Assembly (NCBI RefSeq): GCF_028613635.1 | Contig: NZ_JAQRMY010000002.1 | Location: forward strand, 806,001 to 870,000 | Source of the DNA: Devosia sp. ZB163 | GTDB taxonomy: Bacteria; Pseudomonadota; Alphaproteobacteria; Rhizobiales; Devosiaceae | Reading direction: 5' to 3' | DNA: 64,000 nt | Shown: positions 1-9,961 of the stretch, one piece after another | Numbering within the stretch: the first letter of the stretch is position 1 | Layout of the letters: each line of letters starts with the position of its first letter | Made by a program: the position numbers and the translations under genes | The notes under the pieces: generated by a model | What the model saw: only the letters and a program-made list of their open reading frames with translations | What the model was told of the DNA's origin: nothing | Databases searched by the model: none

Positions 1-143
1 TCACCCAGCTCGAGGTCGAACACCTTGCCCTGCCGCACGGCGCCGACGCCGTCGAAGCCGAGGCTCTTGAGCGAACCCTGGATGGCCTGGCCCTGCGGAT
101 CGAGGACGCCGGATTTGAGCGTGACGGTGACGCGGGCTTTCAT
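1..143 (-). CDS. purS: PurS, small subunit of FGAM synthase (cut by the window edge)
   Basis: Only the first 47 codons are inside the window; the gene runs off the left edge. The start is the ATG at 143. The visible N-terminus (MKARVTVTLKSGVLDPQG, then a conserved GSLKSLGF segment) is that of PurS, a protein of about 80 residues. PurS bridges PurL and PurQ in the three-subunit formylglycinamidine ribonucleotide synthase of purine synthesis. It lies 45 nt downstream of purC on the same strand, the order usual in alphaproteobacteria, where purQ and purL follow. Co-transcription with purC is inferred from the spacing. Confidence 0.88.
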   Translation of the reverse strand, partial: MKARVTVTLKSGVLDPQGQAIQGSLKSLGFDGVGAVRQGKVFDLELG

Positions 144-188
144 CGAAAATTCCCGAAAGAGGGCAGGGCGATCGCTCTGCCGAGGGCG

Positions 189-953
189 CTATTGCACGAG
201 TCGCGGACCAGTGGTCAACGCGTTGTCGGTTTCCACCAGGATCCCGAGGCGCTGGGCCACTTCGCGGTAGGATTCCACCAGCCCGCCGAGGTCCTCGCGG
301 AAACGGTCCTTGTCGAGCTTGTTGCGCGTCTTGATGTCCCACAGCCGGCAGTTGTCCGGGCTGATCTCGTCGGCGAGCACGATCCGCATCAGGTCGCCAT
401 CATAGAGGCGGCCGCACTCGATCTTGAAATCGACGAGCTGGATGCCGACACCCATGAACAGGCCGGTGAGGAAGTCGTTGACGCGGATGGCGAGGGCCAT
501 GATGTCGTCGAGTTCCTGGGGTGTTGCCCAGCCGAACGCGGTGATGTGCTCTTCGCTGACCATCGGGTCGTTGAGCGCATCGTCCTTGTAGTAGAACTCT
601 ATGATCGAGCGCGGCAGCTGCGTGCCCGGCTCGAGGCCGAGGCGCTTGGTCAGCGAGCCGGCGGCGACGTTGCGAACCACCACCTCGAGCGGGATGATCT
701 CGACTTCCTTGATCAGCTGCTCGCGCATGTTGAGCCGGCGGATGAAGTGCGTCGGGATGCCGAGGCCGTTGAGCTTGGAGAAGATGAACTCGCTGATGCG
801 GTTGTTCAGCACGCCCTTGCCGTCGATGATCTCATGCTTGGCGCCGTTGCCGGCGGTCGCGTCGTCCTTGAAATACTGGATCAGCGTACCCGGCTCCGGA
901 CCCTCGTAGAGTGTCTTGGCCTTGCCGTCATAGATCTTGCGGCGACGGTTCAT
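189..953 (-). CDS. purC: SAICAR synthetase (phosphoribosylaminoimidazole-succinocarboxamide synthase)
   Basis: The 254-residue product has the full length of bacterial PurC and carries both family signatures, [11 protein letters not shown] (about residues 88-98) and [14 protein letters not shown] (about residues 191-204). It ligates aspartate to CAIR in an ATP-dependent step of cytosolic purine synthesis. The ATG at 953 is preferred over an in-frame codon seven triplets upstream: it gives the standard N-terminus [18 protein letters not shown] and has a CGAGG element 10 nt before it. purS follows on the same strand. DUF1476 is divergent, so the regulatory region lies in 954-1200. Confidence 0.96.
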   Translation of the reverse strand: MNRRRKIYDGKAKTLYEGPEPGTLIQYFKDDATAGNGAKHEIIDGKGVLNNRISEFIFSKLNGLGIPTHFIRRLNMREQLIKEVEIIPLEVVVRNVAAGSLTKRLGLEPGTQLPRSIIEFYYKDDALNDPMVSEEHITAFGWATPQELDDIMALAIRVNDFLTGLFMGVGIQLVDFKIECGRLYDGDLMRIVLADEISPDNCRLWDIKTRNKLDKDRFREDLGGLVESYREVAQRLGILVETDNALTTGPRLVQ

Positions 954-991
954 ATGAGGTCTGCCTCGTGGCAATGTGGGGAATTGCGGGC

Positions 992-1021
992 CTAATGCGC
1001 CAGAATGGTTGCGGAATGCAA
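992..1021 (-). promoter_or_regulatory. Candidate promoter of purC-purS
   Basis: On the minus strand TTGCAT (1021-1016) is followed after 18 nt by CATTAG (997-992), a plausible but weak sigma-70-type pair about 40 nt upstream of the purC start. The spacing is one longer than ideal and alphaproteobacterial promoters are hard to call by eye. I see no PurR-like operator here. Confidence 0.25.
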
Positions 1022-1110
1022 GCTATTTCGCCGCCTCACGGCCCGACTCGGGCACGCCCAGGGGCATCCAAAACGAACGCTGGCCGTTGATGAAGCTGAC
1101 CAAATGACGC

Positions 1111-1149
1111 GACGGACGCCGTTGATTTGACTGTCCGTCCAGCTTATGT
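1111..1149 (+). promoter_or_regulatory. Candidate promoter with a flanking dyad upstream of the DUF1476 gene
   Basis: TTGATT (1122-1127) and TTATGT (1144-1149) are separated by 16 nt and point toward the gene at 1201. The -35-like hexamer sits inside a perfect inverted repeat, GACGGAC (1111-1117) and GTCCGTC (1133-1139), with a 15-nt spacer. A dyad that brackets a -35 hexamer is where a repressor or activator would bind, but no known operator is matched. Confidence 0.35.
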
Positions 1150-1200
1150 CCAAACGCAATCGAGGGCGCCCGGCAAGCGGGCCGAAGAGCGGAGAACATC

Positions 1201-1524
1201 ATGTCGGGTTTCAGCGATCGCGAAAAGGGCCAAGAGGCGAAGTTCGCCCATGACTCGGAACTCCGCTTCAAGGCCGAGGCGCGCCGCAACAAGCTGCTCG
1301 GCCTCTGGGCCGCCGAGCACATGGGCCTTTCCGAAGAGCACGCCCGCCAGTACGCCGCCGAAGTCGTCGCTGCCGATTTCCAGGAAGCCGGCGACGAGGA
1401 CGTGTTCCGCAAGCTTTCGACCGACCTCAAGGCTAAGGGCGCCTCGGTCTCCGACGACATGATTCGCCAGAAGATGGCCGAGCTCGTCCCCGTCGCCCGT
1501 GAGCAGGTTCTCAACGAGGGCTGA
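1201..1524 (+). CDS. DUF1476 protein, zeta-type F1-ATPase inhibitor subunit
   Basis: The 107-residue protein is acidic, charged and predicted to be all-helical, beginning MSGFSDREKGQEAKFAHD. This N-terminus and length fit DUF1476, the family containing the Paracoccus denitrificans zeta subunit, which blocks ATP hydrolysis by F1Fo-ATP synthase. A GGAGA element precedes the ATG by 5 nt. The inhibitory role is known for the family, not shown for this copy; some relatives inhibit only weakly. It is monocistronic, divergent from purC, and followed about 100 nt later by an unrelated secreted protein gene. Confidence 0.85.
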   Translation: MSGFSDREKGQEAKFAHDSELRFKAEARRNKLLGLWAAEHMGLSEEHARQYAAEVVAADFQEAGDEDVFRKLSTDLKAKGASVSDDMIRQKMAELVPVAREQVLNEG

Positions 1525-1621
1525 TCCCTCGCGGTAAGCCGCCCGAAACCATGACCCTGATTTGCCTTGCGCCCGACGGGCGCGAGGCGTTTCGTGCTGC
1601 GTCATGCACAGGAGATCGAGC

Positions 1622-2383
1622 ATGGACGTGGGCTTGCACGTGGGCCGCCGCGCCGCCACGGCGTTGATCGTCGGCGCCATGTTCGCTTTTGCCGCCGGCG
1701 CAGCGATGGCCAACAGCACGACCGTCACCGGCGCTGTGATCTATCGCGAGCGCATGATGCTGCCGGAGGGCGCCGTGGCCCGGATACGGCTCGAGGATGT
1801 GTCGCTGGCCGACGCGCCCGCGCGGGTCCTGGCCGAGACGACCGTGCCGGCAAGGACCAGCCCGACGGCCTTCACGCTCGCCTACGATCCGGCCGAACTC
1901 GAGGCCGGCCATACCTATGCCTGGCGCGCCACCATCTCGGTGGGTGACGTGCTGCTGTTCACGACGACAGAGCGGCACGCTCTGGATCCGCAGGCCGACC
2001 GCGTCGAACTGCTGGTGCGGCGGGTCGCTGATGGCGAAGCCACGGCCTTGCCCTTGACCGGCGCCTGGCTGGCCGAGGACATCGATGGCGGCGGCGTGAT
2101 CGACAACCTGCAGACGACGCTGGAGATCGCGGCGGACGGCAAGGTGTCGGGCTCGGGCGGCTGCAACCGCTTCAGTGGCAGCGCGAAGGTCGATGGCGAC
2201 ACCGTCACCTTCGGCGACCTCGCCTCGACCATGATGGCCTGTACCGAAGCCGCGATGAACCAGGAACACAAGTTCCACGCGGCGCTCGCTGCCGCGCGAA
2301 CCTTCCGGATCGATGCCGGACAGAAGAAGCTCTTCCTCAGCGACGCAGCCGGCAAGGTCGTGCTGCAGTTCACGGCGATGTAG
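1622..2383 (+). CDS. Exported YbaY-like plus META (HslJ-like) domain protein
   Basis: The start at 1622 (MDVGLHVGRR) is chosen because GGAG lies 8 nt upstream; earlier in-frame ATGs lack one. Residues 1 to about 31 form a signal peptide ending AAGAAMA. The first mature half (about 32-145) resembles the YbaY or type III lipoprotein-chaperone fold, with VTGAVIYRERMMLPEGAV. The second half (about 155-253) is a META/HslJ domain with GSGGCNRFSGSAKVDG and MACTEAAMNQE. There is no lipobox cysteine, so the protein is probably a soluble periplasmic one. The domain pairing occurs in alphaproteobacterial envelope proteins of unknown function. It ends 3 nt from the convergent hydrolase gene. Confidence 0.78.
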   Translation: MDVGLHVGRRAATALIVGAMFAFAAGAAMANSTTVTGAVIYRERMMLPEGAVARIRLEDVSLADAPARVLAETTVPARTSPTAFTLAYDPAELEAGHTYAWRATISVGDVLLFTTTERHALDPQADRVELLVRRVADGEATALPLTGAWLAEDIDGGGVIDNLQTTLEIAADGKVSGSGGCNRFSGSAKVDGDTVTFGDLASTMMACTEAAMNQEHKFHAALAAARTFRIDAGQKKLFLSDAAGKVVLQFTAM

Positions 2384-2386
2384 CCG

Positions 2387-2934
2387 TCAGATCCGCTGCA
2401 TCAGCCGCGTGAACATCAGCAGCCCCTCGGGCCAAGGTCCATGCCCGGACGCGACGTTGATGTGGCCGGCCTCGCCCGCGAAATGCAGCTCCGAGCCCCA
2501 GGCCGTCGCCATGTCCGCAGCGCGCTGTGGCGACACCAGCTCGTCATTGTTCGAGACCACAAGCAGCGACGGAAAGGGCAGGGGATCGAGCGGCACGTTG
2601 GCGAAGCTCATTGCCTCCCGCGGCACGGCCTTGCCCTCGTGATCGGGAGGCGAGACGAGGAACGCCCCCTTCACCTTGCCCGCCGGCAGGCGCGACGCGG
2701 CATGCACCAGCGCCGAGACGGCCAGGGAGTGGGCGACGAGCACCACAGGCTTGCTGGCCATCTCCACGGCTTCGACGATCGCTGCTGTCCAGTCCCGGAT
2801 ATCGGGATTGTCCCAGTCTTCCTGTTCGACGACGCGCCCGGTCGAGAACCGCTCGGCCCAGCGTCGCTGCCAATGGCCTGGCCCGGAGTCACCGAGCCCG
2901 GGCAGGATGAGTATTTCGACGTCGGCGATGCGCA

Positions 2935-2935
<1 letters not shown>
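2387..2935 (-). CDS. RBBP9/YdeN-family serine hydrolase
   Basis: A 182-residue compact alpha/beta hydrolase. The opening ILILPGLGDSGPGHWQRRW is typical of the RBBP9/YdeN family; the nucleophile elbow is AHSLAV, the acid lies in VVSNNDELV and the histidine in GEAGHIN. The natural substrate of these small hydrolases is generally unknown. The start codon overlaps the purB stop in TGATG, so the gene is translationally coupled to purB. The coupling suggests shared expression, not necessarily a purine role. Confidence 0.85.
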
Positions 2936-4257
<1,322 letters not shown>

Positions 4258-4276
4258 AGGCTTATCGCTCGTTGTT

Positions 4277-4298
4277 CGCGTAACCGGCGAGTTACGCG
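4277..4298 (-). terminator. Perfect hairpin between rpe and purB
   Basis: CGCGTAAC (4277-4284) and GTTACGCG (4291-4298) pair perfectly around a 6-nt loop. The hairpin overlaps the rpe stop codon and ends 19 nt before the purB start. There is no U-run on the minus strand, so it could be a weak terminator, an RNA-processing or stability element, or a structure that tunes purB translation. Confidence 0.5.
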
Positions 4299-4969
4299 GT
4301 GACTGCCGTGGCAGCGTTGCGGATGGCCGCGATGCGGCCGGCATAGGTCTGGGGGTCGTTGCCGGCAAAGACCGACGTTCCTGCGACGTAGAGGTCGGCT
4401 CCGGCGTCGGCCAGCGCCCTCGAGTTCTCGACCGAAACACCGCCGTCGACCTCGAGGTCGATCGGGCGGCCGCCGATCAGCGCGCGCGCCTGCCGGATCT
4501 TGGTCAGGCTCTCCGGAATGAACTTCTGCCCGCCGAAGCCTGGATTGACGCTCATCACCAGCACGAGGTCGACGTCGCCGATCACATGCTCGATGGCGGA
4601 AACCGGCGTCGCCGGGTTGATGGCGACCCCGGCGCGCTTGCCCTCGGCCCGAATGGCCTGCAGCGAACGGTGCAGGTGCGGCCCGGCTTCGACATGCACC
4701 GTGATGGAATCGGCGCCGGCCTTCGCGAACGCGGCGAGATAGGGATCCGCCGGCGCGATCATCAGGTGGACGTCGATCACCTTGCGGGTCAGCGGGCGGA
4801 TGGCGGAGACGACCAGCGGACCGATGGAGATGTTGGGGACGAAGTGGCCGTCCATCACATCGACATGGATGTAGTCGGCGCCCCCGTGGTCGATGGCGCG
4901 AATCTCCTCGCCCAGCCGCGTGAAATCGGCCGAGAGGATCGAGGGGGCGATACGGATGGGGCGGACCAT
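4292..4969 (-). CDS. rpe: Ribulose-phosphate 3-epimerase
   Basis: The 225-residue TIM-barrel protein begins [20 protein letters not shown] and has the family motifs [24 protein letters not shown] and DLEVDGGVS; metal-binding aspartates sit in the VDVMDGHF and EVDGGV segments. It interconverts ribulose-5-phosphate and xylulose-5-phosphate in the pentose phosphate pathway. Start choice is between ATG 4969 and an in-frame GTG at 4975; the ATG gives the usual length. Neither has a strong ribosome binding site. purB is downstream on the same strand. Confidence 0.96.
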   Translation of the reverse strand: MVRPIRIAPSILSADFTRLGEEIRAIDHGGADYIHVDVMDGHFVPNISIGPLVVSAIRPLTRKVIDVHLMIAPADPYLAAFAKAGADSITVHVEAGPHLHRSLQAIRAEGKRAGVAINPATPVSAIEHVIGDVDLVLVMSVNPGFGGQKFIPESLTKIRQARALIGGRPIDLEVDGGVSVENSRALADAGADLYVAGTSVFAGNDPQTYAGRIAAIRNAATAVTA

Positions 4970-5035
4970 GAGCACACTCGTCAGTTGCAGGCCGAGAGAC
5001 CAAGGGCTGCTTACCCCGAGCCAACCCCGATGTCA

Positions 5036-5053
5036 TCCCTGCGAAAGCAGGGA
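5036..5053. repeat. Short palindromic intergenic repeat (TCCCTGC-GAAA-GCAGGGA)
   Basis: A perfect 7-bp stem closed by a GAAA tetraloop lies between rpe and ccdA, preceded by GTCAT. The form GTCATCCC-n-GCGAAAGC-n-GGGA is a familiar dispersed intergenic palindrome in Rhizobiales genomes. It could form a stem in either transcript. A second imperfect GC-rich stem (about 5112-5137) follows in the same spacer. Confidence 0.5.
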
Positions 5054-5194
5054 CCCGACTGTCCACAGGTCACGGGGAGCGCAATGCGGTCGCCTCGAGG
5101 GACAGAAGAACGCCCCGGGGGCAGTCCGCCCGGGCGCTCCTTCACTTCCCGGCGAGCGCCACCCCGCCGCATTGCCTTCCGCCTTGAACCCGCT

Positions 5195-5947
5195 ATGACT
5201 TCGCCCGCTATGGATCAGATTTCCCTTTGGTTGGTGTTCGGCGCGGGCGTTCTCAGCTTCCTGAGCCCCTGCGTGTTGCCCCTGGTGCCGCCTTATCTCA
5301 CCTACATGAGCGGTGCTTCCTTCGATCAGCTGCGTGACGACGGCGCCACCGCCGGCGCGATCTGGCAGAAGAGCGTGTTCACCTCGCTGTTCTTCATCGC
5401 CGGGTTCTCGATCGTCTTCATCCTGTTCGGTGCCACGGCGACCGCCTTCGGGCAGGCGTTCCGGCAGGCGCTGCCGATCATCACGCCGATCGCCGGGCTG
5501 TTCATCATCGCGATGGGGCTGCACTTCCTTGGCGTCTACCGGATCGGTTTGCTCGATCGACAGCTTCGGCACAGCGGTCCGGGCGTCGCGAGCGGACCGG
5601 CGGGTGGCTTCCTTCTGGGGCTGGCCTTCGCCGTTGGCTGGACGCCGTGCATCGGACCGGTGCTGGCGGCGATCCTCGCAGTTGCCTCGACCAAGGAAAC
5701 GGCCATGGATGGCGCGGCTCTGCTGGGGCTCTACTCACTCGGGCTCGGCGTGCCGTTCCTGCTGGCCGGCATCGCCATCGGCCCCTTCCTCACGTTCTTC
5801 TCGGGCTTCAAGAAGCATCTTGGCGTGGTGGAGAAGGTAATGGGCGGACTCCTGGTCGTGACTGGTCTGTTGTTCCTCACCGGCCAGTTCACCCGCATCT
5901 CGTACTGGTTCCTCGAGACCTTCCCGATCCTGCAGCAGTTCGGGTAA
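5195..5947 (+). CDS. ccdA: CcdA-family thiol-disulfide transmembrane protein
   Basis: A 250-residue polytopic membrane protein with about six transmembrane segments. The two reactive cysteines of the CcdA/DsbD-beta family sit in LSPCVLPLVPPYLTYMSG (first segment) and GWTPCIGPVLAAILA (mid-protein). CcdA carries electrons from cytosolic thioredoxin across the membrane to periplasmic thiols, classically for cytochrome c maturation. No heme-lyase genes are adjacent, so the partner cannot be named. ATGs at 5195 and 5210 are both possible; neither has a good ribosome binding site. The long upstream extension of this reading frame is antisense to rpe and not coding. Confidence 0.9.
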   Translation: MTSPAMDQISLWLVFGAGVLSFLSPCVLPLVPPYLTYMSGASFDQLRDDGATAGAIWQKSVFTSLFFIAGFSIVFILFGATATAFGQAFRQALPIITPIAGLFIIAMGLHFLGVYRIGLLDRQLRHSGPGVASGPAGGFLLGLAFAVGWTPCIGPVLAAILAVASTKETAMDGAALLGLYSLGLGVPFLLAGIAIGPFLTFFSGFKKHLGVVEKVMGGLLVVTGLLFLTGQFTRISYWFLETFPILQQFG

Positions 5948-6063
5948 TCGCCGCTTAACTCTGCCGATAAGTTCGAGCGGCGCCGTGTTCCGGACGTGCC
6001 CGCGTCAACCTGCAGTTCATTCGGTTTGGGGATAGATCGCTCGATACTTGTCGAGGACGCGAC

Positions 6064-7272
6064 ATGGCTGTCGAAGCCTTTGCCGATCATTCCCAGCCGG
6101 ATGCCCACGCCCACGCCGATGGCCCGGTAACGGTCAGGCTGGCCCATCGCGCCGCCGATGTCGCGCCGGTCTGGGCCGCGCTCGAAGCCGGCAACATCGA
6201 GTCGCCCGGCCAGAACTCGGCGTTCACGCGTGCCTGGGTCGAGGCGCTCGGCATCGCCGAAGCCGACCAGTTCTATCTCACCGCCGAGATCGATGGCGCC
6301 GCGGTGGCGCTGCTGCCGCTCTGGCGTCGCCACAAGCACGGCGTGCGCATGCTCACCTGGTTCCCCGGTCCGCATGTCGGCTGCAACGCGCCGCTGGTCG
6401 ACGCGACGCGGCTGGCCCGCCTCGGCTCGGTCGGACGCGCCGCCCTGTGGTCCGCCATGCTGCAGGAGCTCTCGGGCGCCGATCTCATCTATCTCAAGTC
6501 GGTGCCGCAGCTCAGCGTCGAGGGCATCGACATCTTCGCCGAGCTGGGCGAGTCCATTGCTGCCGAAACCCTCTACCGCGCCCAGTTCGCGAGCTGGGAC
6601 GAAGCCAACACCACCCAGCGTTCCAAGTCCCGCCGCAAGCACGATCGCCAGCAGGGCGAACGGCTCGAGGCGCTGGGGCAGGTGGAGTTCGAGGAATTGC
6701 GCGGCACGCCCGAAACCATGCCGGTGCTCGATACCCTCTTTCGCCAGCGCGCCGCCCGCTTCGTCGAGATGGGGGTGTCCGATCCCTTCACCGAGCCGGG
6801 CATCCGCGCGTTCTACGAGTCGACACTCGACCCGGCTCGAGGTGTAGATGTCCGCTTTCACGTCCTCCGCCTCGACGGCGAGATCGTCGCCCTGCGCTAC
6901 AACATCGCCCACGGCAACCGGCTGTTCTGCCTCATCTCCTCGATGAGCGCCGACCCGTCCATCCAGACGGGCTCGCCCGGCAAGCAGTGCCTGCTCCGCG
7001 TCATGCAGACGATCTTCGAGGCCGGCTGGCGCGTCTTCGACATGGGCGCCGGCTTCACCGACGAGAAGCGCCACTGGTGCAACATCCAGATCCCGGTGCG
7101 CCAGCACTACGTCCCGCTGACCCCCGCCGGCACCATCGCCGCCAGGACCCACCTCGGCTGGCAACTCCTCCGCCAACGCATCAAGTCCAGCAAGACGGTG
7201 ATGGAGATGGTGAAGGCGGTGCGGGGTCGGATGCTGCGGGCGAAATCCGCATCAGTGCCTGCAGAAGACTGA
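6064..7272 (+). CDS. BioF2-like GNAT-fold acyltransferase (CelD/FemAB type)
   Basis: The 402-residue protein matches the acetyltransferase_6 (BioF2-like) family, in which two GNAT folds are fused as in FemAB. Recognisable parts are the early FTRAWVEALG segment, the basic SKSRRKHDRQ stretch near residue 195 and the C-terminal GNAT half with EIVALRYNIAHGNRLFCL and FDMGAGFTDEKRHWCN. Relatives occur in exopolysaccharide and cellulose gene sets, but none is next to this copy, so the substrate is unknown. A GAGG element lies 7 nt before the ATG. A large palindromic repeat follows the stop. Confidence 0.8.
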   Translation: MAVEAFADHSQPDAHAHADGPVTVRLAHRAADVAPVWAALEAGNIESPGQNSAFTRAWVEALGIAEADQFYLTAEIDGAAVALLPLWRRHKHGVRMLTWFPGPHVGCNAPLVDATRLARLGSVGRAALWSAMLQELSGADLIYLKSVPQLSVEGIDIFAELGESIAAETLYRAQFASWDEANTTQRSKSRRKHDRQQGERLEALGQVEFEELRGTPETMPVLDTLFRQRAARFVEMGVSDPFTEPGIRAFYESTLDPARGVDVRFHVLRLDGEIVALRYNIAHGNRLFCLISSMSADPSIQTGSPGKQCLLRVMQTIFEAGWRVFDMGAGFTDEKRHWCNIQIPVRQHYVPLTPAGTIAARTHLGWQLLRQRIKSSKTVMEMVKAVRGRMLRAKSASVPAED

Positions 7273-7285
7273 CAGAGACGGCCCA

Positions 7286-7391
7286 CTCCCATCCTCCCCC
7301 ATGAAGGGGGAGATGAAGAGTCGAGCCTCTTGCTTCGATAGTGCCAAGTGAACCGGCAGAGCACCTCCCCCTTCATGGGGGAGGATGGGAG
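7286..7391. repeat. Paired palindromic element with 27-nt perfect inverted arms
   Basis: The arms 7286-7312 and 7365-7391 are exact reverse complements, separated by 52 nt. Each arm contains its own hairpin (CTCCCCC-ATGAA-GGGGGAG), so the locus can form two small stems or one large cruciform. It lies between the convergent GNAT-fold gene and radC. The design is that of a REP or BIME pair; bidirectional termination or mRNA-end protection would be natural roles here. Confidence 0.75.
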
Positions 7392-7415
7392 GGGGCGTCT
7401 GCCTCAGTCGGCACT

Positions 7416-8138
7416 CTAGATCAGCTTCAGCCCCCGCATCGAGGCATGCCCGCTCTTCCCGATGATGATGTGGTCATGCACCGTGATCCCCAGCGGCCGG
7501 GCCACGTCGTTGATCTGCCGCGTCATCTGCACGTCGGCGGATGAGGGCGCCGGGTCACCCGAGGGATGGTTGTGGACGAGGATCAGCGCGGTGGCGCTGA
7601 GTTCCAGCGTGCGCTTAATCACCTCGCGAGGGTAGACCGGCGTGTGGTCGACCGTCCCCGTCTGCTGCACCTCATCGGCGATGAGCCGGTTCTTCTTGTC
7701 GAGGAACAGGATGCGGAACTGCTCGACATTGTTGAATGCCATCTGCGTCGAGCAGTAGTCGATCAGCGCCGACCATGAGCTGAGGATCGGCTGGTCGGGC
7801 ACCATGCGGTCCCGTGCAAAGCGCTGTGCGGCAGCCTGGATGATCTTGAGATTGGCGGCGGAAACCAGCCCCAGCCCTTTCACATCGTCGAGCTGCTGCG
7901 GCGTTGCCGAGAACACGCCGGAGAACGAGCCGAACTTGTGGATCAACTCCTTGGCGAGCGGCTTGGTGTCCTTGCGAGGAATGACGATCTGCAGGATCAG
8001 CTCCAGCAGTTCGTAGTCCTCGATATGCTGCTCGCCCAACTGCAGGAAGCGCTGCCGGGCGCGCTCGCGATGTCCAAGATAATGCGGGGCCGGAGCTTCG
8101 CCGAGTCCGTCCGGCGATGGCTTGGCCCCCCGCGTCAT
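7416..8138 (-). CDS. radC: RadC-family JAMM/MPN domain protein
   Basis: The 240-residue protein has an N-terminal helix-hairpin-helix region and a C-terminal JAMM metalloprotease-like motif [14 protein letters not shown] near residue 190. Despite the gene name, a role in DNA repair is not established for the family; the JAMM fold suggests a zinc hydrolase. It starts 2 nt after the map stop, and the map-radC pairing is common in alphaproteobacteria. The stop is close to the large palindromic repeat. Confidence 0.92.
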   Translation of the reverse strand: MTRGAKPSPDGLGEAPAPHYLGHRERARQRFLQLGEQHIEDYELLELILQIVIPRKDTKPLAKELIHKFGSFSGVFSATPQQLDDVKGLGLVSAANLKIIQAAAQRFARDRMVPDQPILSSWSALIDYCSTQMAFNNVEQFRILFLDKKNRLIADEVQQTGTVDHTPVYPREVIKRTLELSATALILVHNHPSGDPAPSSADVQMTRQINDVARPLGITVHDHIIIGKSGHASMRGLKLI

Positions 8139-8140
8139 TG

Positions 8141-8971
8141 CTAGCGCCGCGCTTCGAGCGGGTTGAACAGCCCCCGTGGCGAGGTCGTGAAGATTTCCGC
8201 CCCCGACTCCGTGATGCCGATCGAGTGCTCGGCCTGCGCCGAGAGCGTCCGGTCGCGCGTCACCGCGGTCCAGCCGTCGGCGAGGATCTTCACGTGCGGC
8301 CGGCCCAGGTTGATCATCGGCTCGATGGTGAAGATCATCCCCGGCTTGAGCGGCACGCCCGTTCCCGGCACGCCGAAATGCATGATGTTGGGCTCGTCAT
8401 GGAACAGCTGGCCGACGCCGTGGCCGACGAAATCGCGTACCACGCTCATTCGCTCGGCCTCGGCCAGCGCCTGGATCGCCGCGCCGATATCGCCGGTCGT
8501 CGCACCCGGCTTGGCCACCGCTATGCCGGCCATCAGACCGGCATAGGTCACCTCGATCAGCCGCTCGGCCTTTCGGGTGATCTCGCCGACCGGGTACATG
8601 CGCGAGCTATCCCCGTACCAGCCATCTACAATTAGGGTGAGGTCGATGTTGACGATGTCGCCTTCACGCAGCGGCCGTTCCTCTGGGATGCCGTGGCAGA
8701 CGACGTGGTTGATCGAGGTGCAGATCGAGTGGCGGTAGCCCTTGTAGAAGAGCGTCGCCGGAATGGCGTTGTTGTCGCGTGCGAACTCATAGGCCAGCCG
8801 GTCGAGTGCCGCGGTGGTGACGCCCGGCTGCACCGCGTCGACGAGCAGGTCGAGGGCCTCGGCTGTCAGGCGGCCGGCCTTGCGCATGCCCTCAAACCCG
8901 GCCTCGCCATGGAGCGGAATCACCCCCTGCGTCCGGCGCGTCTTGGTCTCGGCATCGACAAAGGTGATCAT
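8141..8971 (-). CDS. map: Type I methionine aminopeptidase
   Basis: A 276-residue pita-bread fold enzyme. The five metal ligands are in place: the aspartates in [12 protein letters not shown] and GDSSRM, the histidine in GHGVGQLFH, and the glutamates in FTIEPM and AEHSIGI. It removes the initiator methionine from nascent proteins. The ATG at 8971 has a GGAG element about 8 nt upstream. radC follows almost without a gap. The N-terminus is about 20 residues longer than minimal Map proteins, as is usual in Rhizobiales. Confidence 0.96.
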   Translation of the reverse strand: MITFVDAETKTRRTQGVIPLHGEAGFEGMRKAGRLTAEALDLLVDAVQPGVTTAALDRLAYEFARDNNAIPATLFYKGYRHSICTSINHVVCHGIPEERPLREGDIVNIDLTLIVDGWYGDSSRMYPVGEITRKAERLIEVTYAGLMAGIAVAKPGATTGDIGAAIQALAEAERMSVVRDFVGHGVGQLFHDEPNIMHFGVPGTGVPLKPGMIFTIEPMINLGRPHVKILADGWTAVTRDRTLSAQAEHSIGITESGAEIFTTSPRGLFNPLEARR

Positions 8972-9127
8972 CAGGGGCTCCGTTCAGAACGTCGAAAGTA
9001 GGCGTTCATCCGCGTTAAGAAAAGGGCGTTCAGCAGGTCAGCAATGCTGTGGCATTCCCCCCGGATTGCTTGACCATTCGGGCCCTCGTAAGGCAATGCA
9101 TTGTGCCTCTCGAAGCGAGGGGCTCTC

Positions 9128-9901
9128 ATGCCGTCGTCTCTACCCGTCACCGCCGCTCTCGTCGTCATCGGCGATGAAATCCTGTCCGGCCGGACCAAGG
9201 ATGTGAACATCGGCGCCACCGCCGACTTCTGCACCGACCTCGGCATCGAGCTCAGCGAAGTGCGAGTCGTTCCCGATATCGAGGACGAGATCGTCGCTGC
9301 GGTGAACGCCGTGAGGTCCCGCTACACCTACGTTTTCACCACCGGCGGCATCGGCCCCACGCACGACGACATCACCGCCGATGCCATCGCCAGGGCCTTC
9401 GGCGTATCCCTGCCGATCAACGCCGAGGCGCGCGCCATGCTGGAAGCGCGCTGGCAGCAGACGGGCACCGAGGTCAACGAAGCGCGCCTGCGCATGGCGC
9501 GCATTCCCGAGGGCGCCTCGCTGATCGTCAACTCGGTCAGCGCCGCCCCCGGCTTCCGTATCGGCAATGTGCACGTCATGGCCGGCGTCCCCAAGATCAT
9601 GCTGGCGATGCTCGAGGCCATCGCACCGACCCTCGAAGGCGGGCAGAAGGTCAAGTCGGTCACCATCCGCTGCCGCGTCGGCGAAGGCACCATCGGCGTC
9701 CCGTTCGGCCGGATCCAGGCCGATTTTCCCGACGTGAAGATGGGAAGTTATCCCCAGATGGGCCAGACCGCTGTAATGACGGAACTGGTGTTGCGTTCGC
9801 CCGACGAGGCGCGGCTCGCCGAGGCCGCCGGTCGCGTCCGCGAAATGGTGACCGAGGCGCATCGCGCTGCCGGCCTGCCGCTCGAGGTCGAGGCGTACTG
9901 A
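9128..9901 (+). CDS. CinA N-terminal/MoaB-type molybdopterin-binding domain protein
   Basis: The 257-residue protein has the MoaB/MogA-like domain of CinA: AALVVIGDEILSGRTKD near the N-terminus and TTGGIGPTHDDITADAI near residue 80. The C-terminal NMN-deamidase domain of full-length CinA is absent, so it belongs to the stand-alone class often called competence/damage-inducible protein A. A cofactor or nucleotide pyrophosphatase role is likely but unproven. The start is set by a GAGGGG element just upstream of the ATG at 9128. gpt follows 60 nt later on the same strand. Confidence 0.87.
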   Translation: MPSSLPVTAALVVIGDEILSGRTKDVNIGATADFCTDLGIELSEVRVVPDIEDEIVAAVNAVRSRYTYVFTTGGIGPTHDDITADAIARAFGVSLPINAEARAMLEARWQQTGTEVNEARLRMARIPEGASLIVNSVSAAPGFRIGNVHVMAGVPKIMLAMLEAIAPTLEGGQKVKSVTIRCRVGEGTIGVPFGRIQADFPDVKMGSYPQMGQTAVMTELVLRSPDEARLAEAAGRVREMVTEAHRAAGLPLEVEAY

Positions 9902-9961
9902 GTTTCCGGGCCGATCCGGCCCACAGAGTCAACGCGGCCGAGCCCGCGACAGGAGAGTGAA

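Noticed and set aside
4586-5194. N-terminal extension of the ccdA reading frame
   Set aside because: It is antisense to rpe and passes through an intergenic palindrome; the membrane protein clearly begins at 5195 or 5210.
5948-6063. An imperfect stem (CCGCTTAACT to AGTTCGAGCGG) after ccdA as a terminator
   Set aside because: The pairing is interrupted and no U-run follows, so it is too weak to list.
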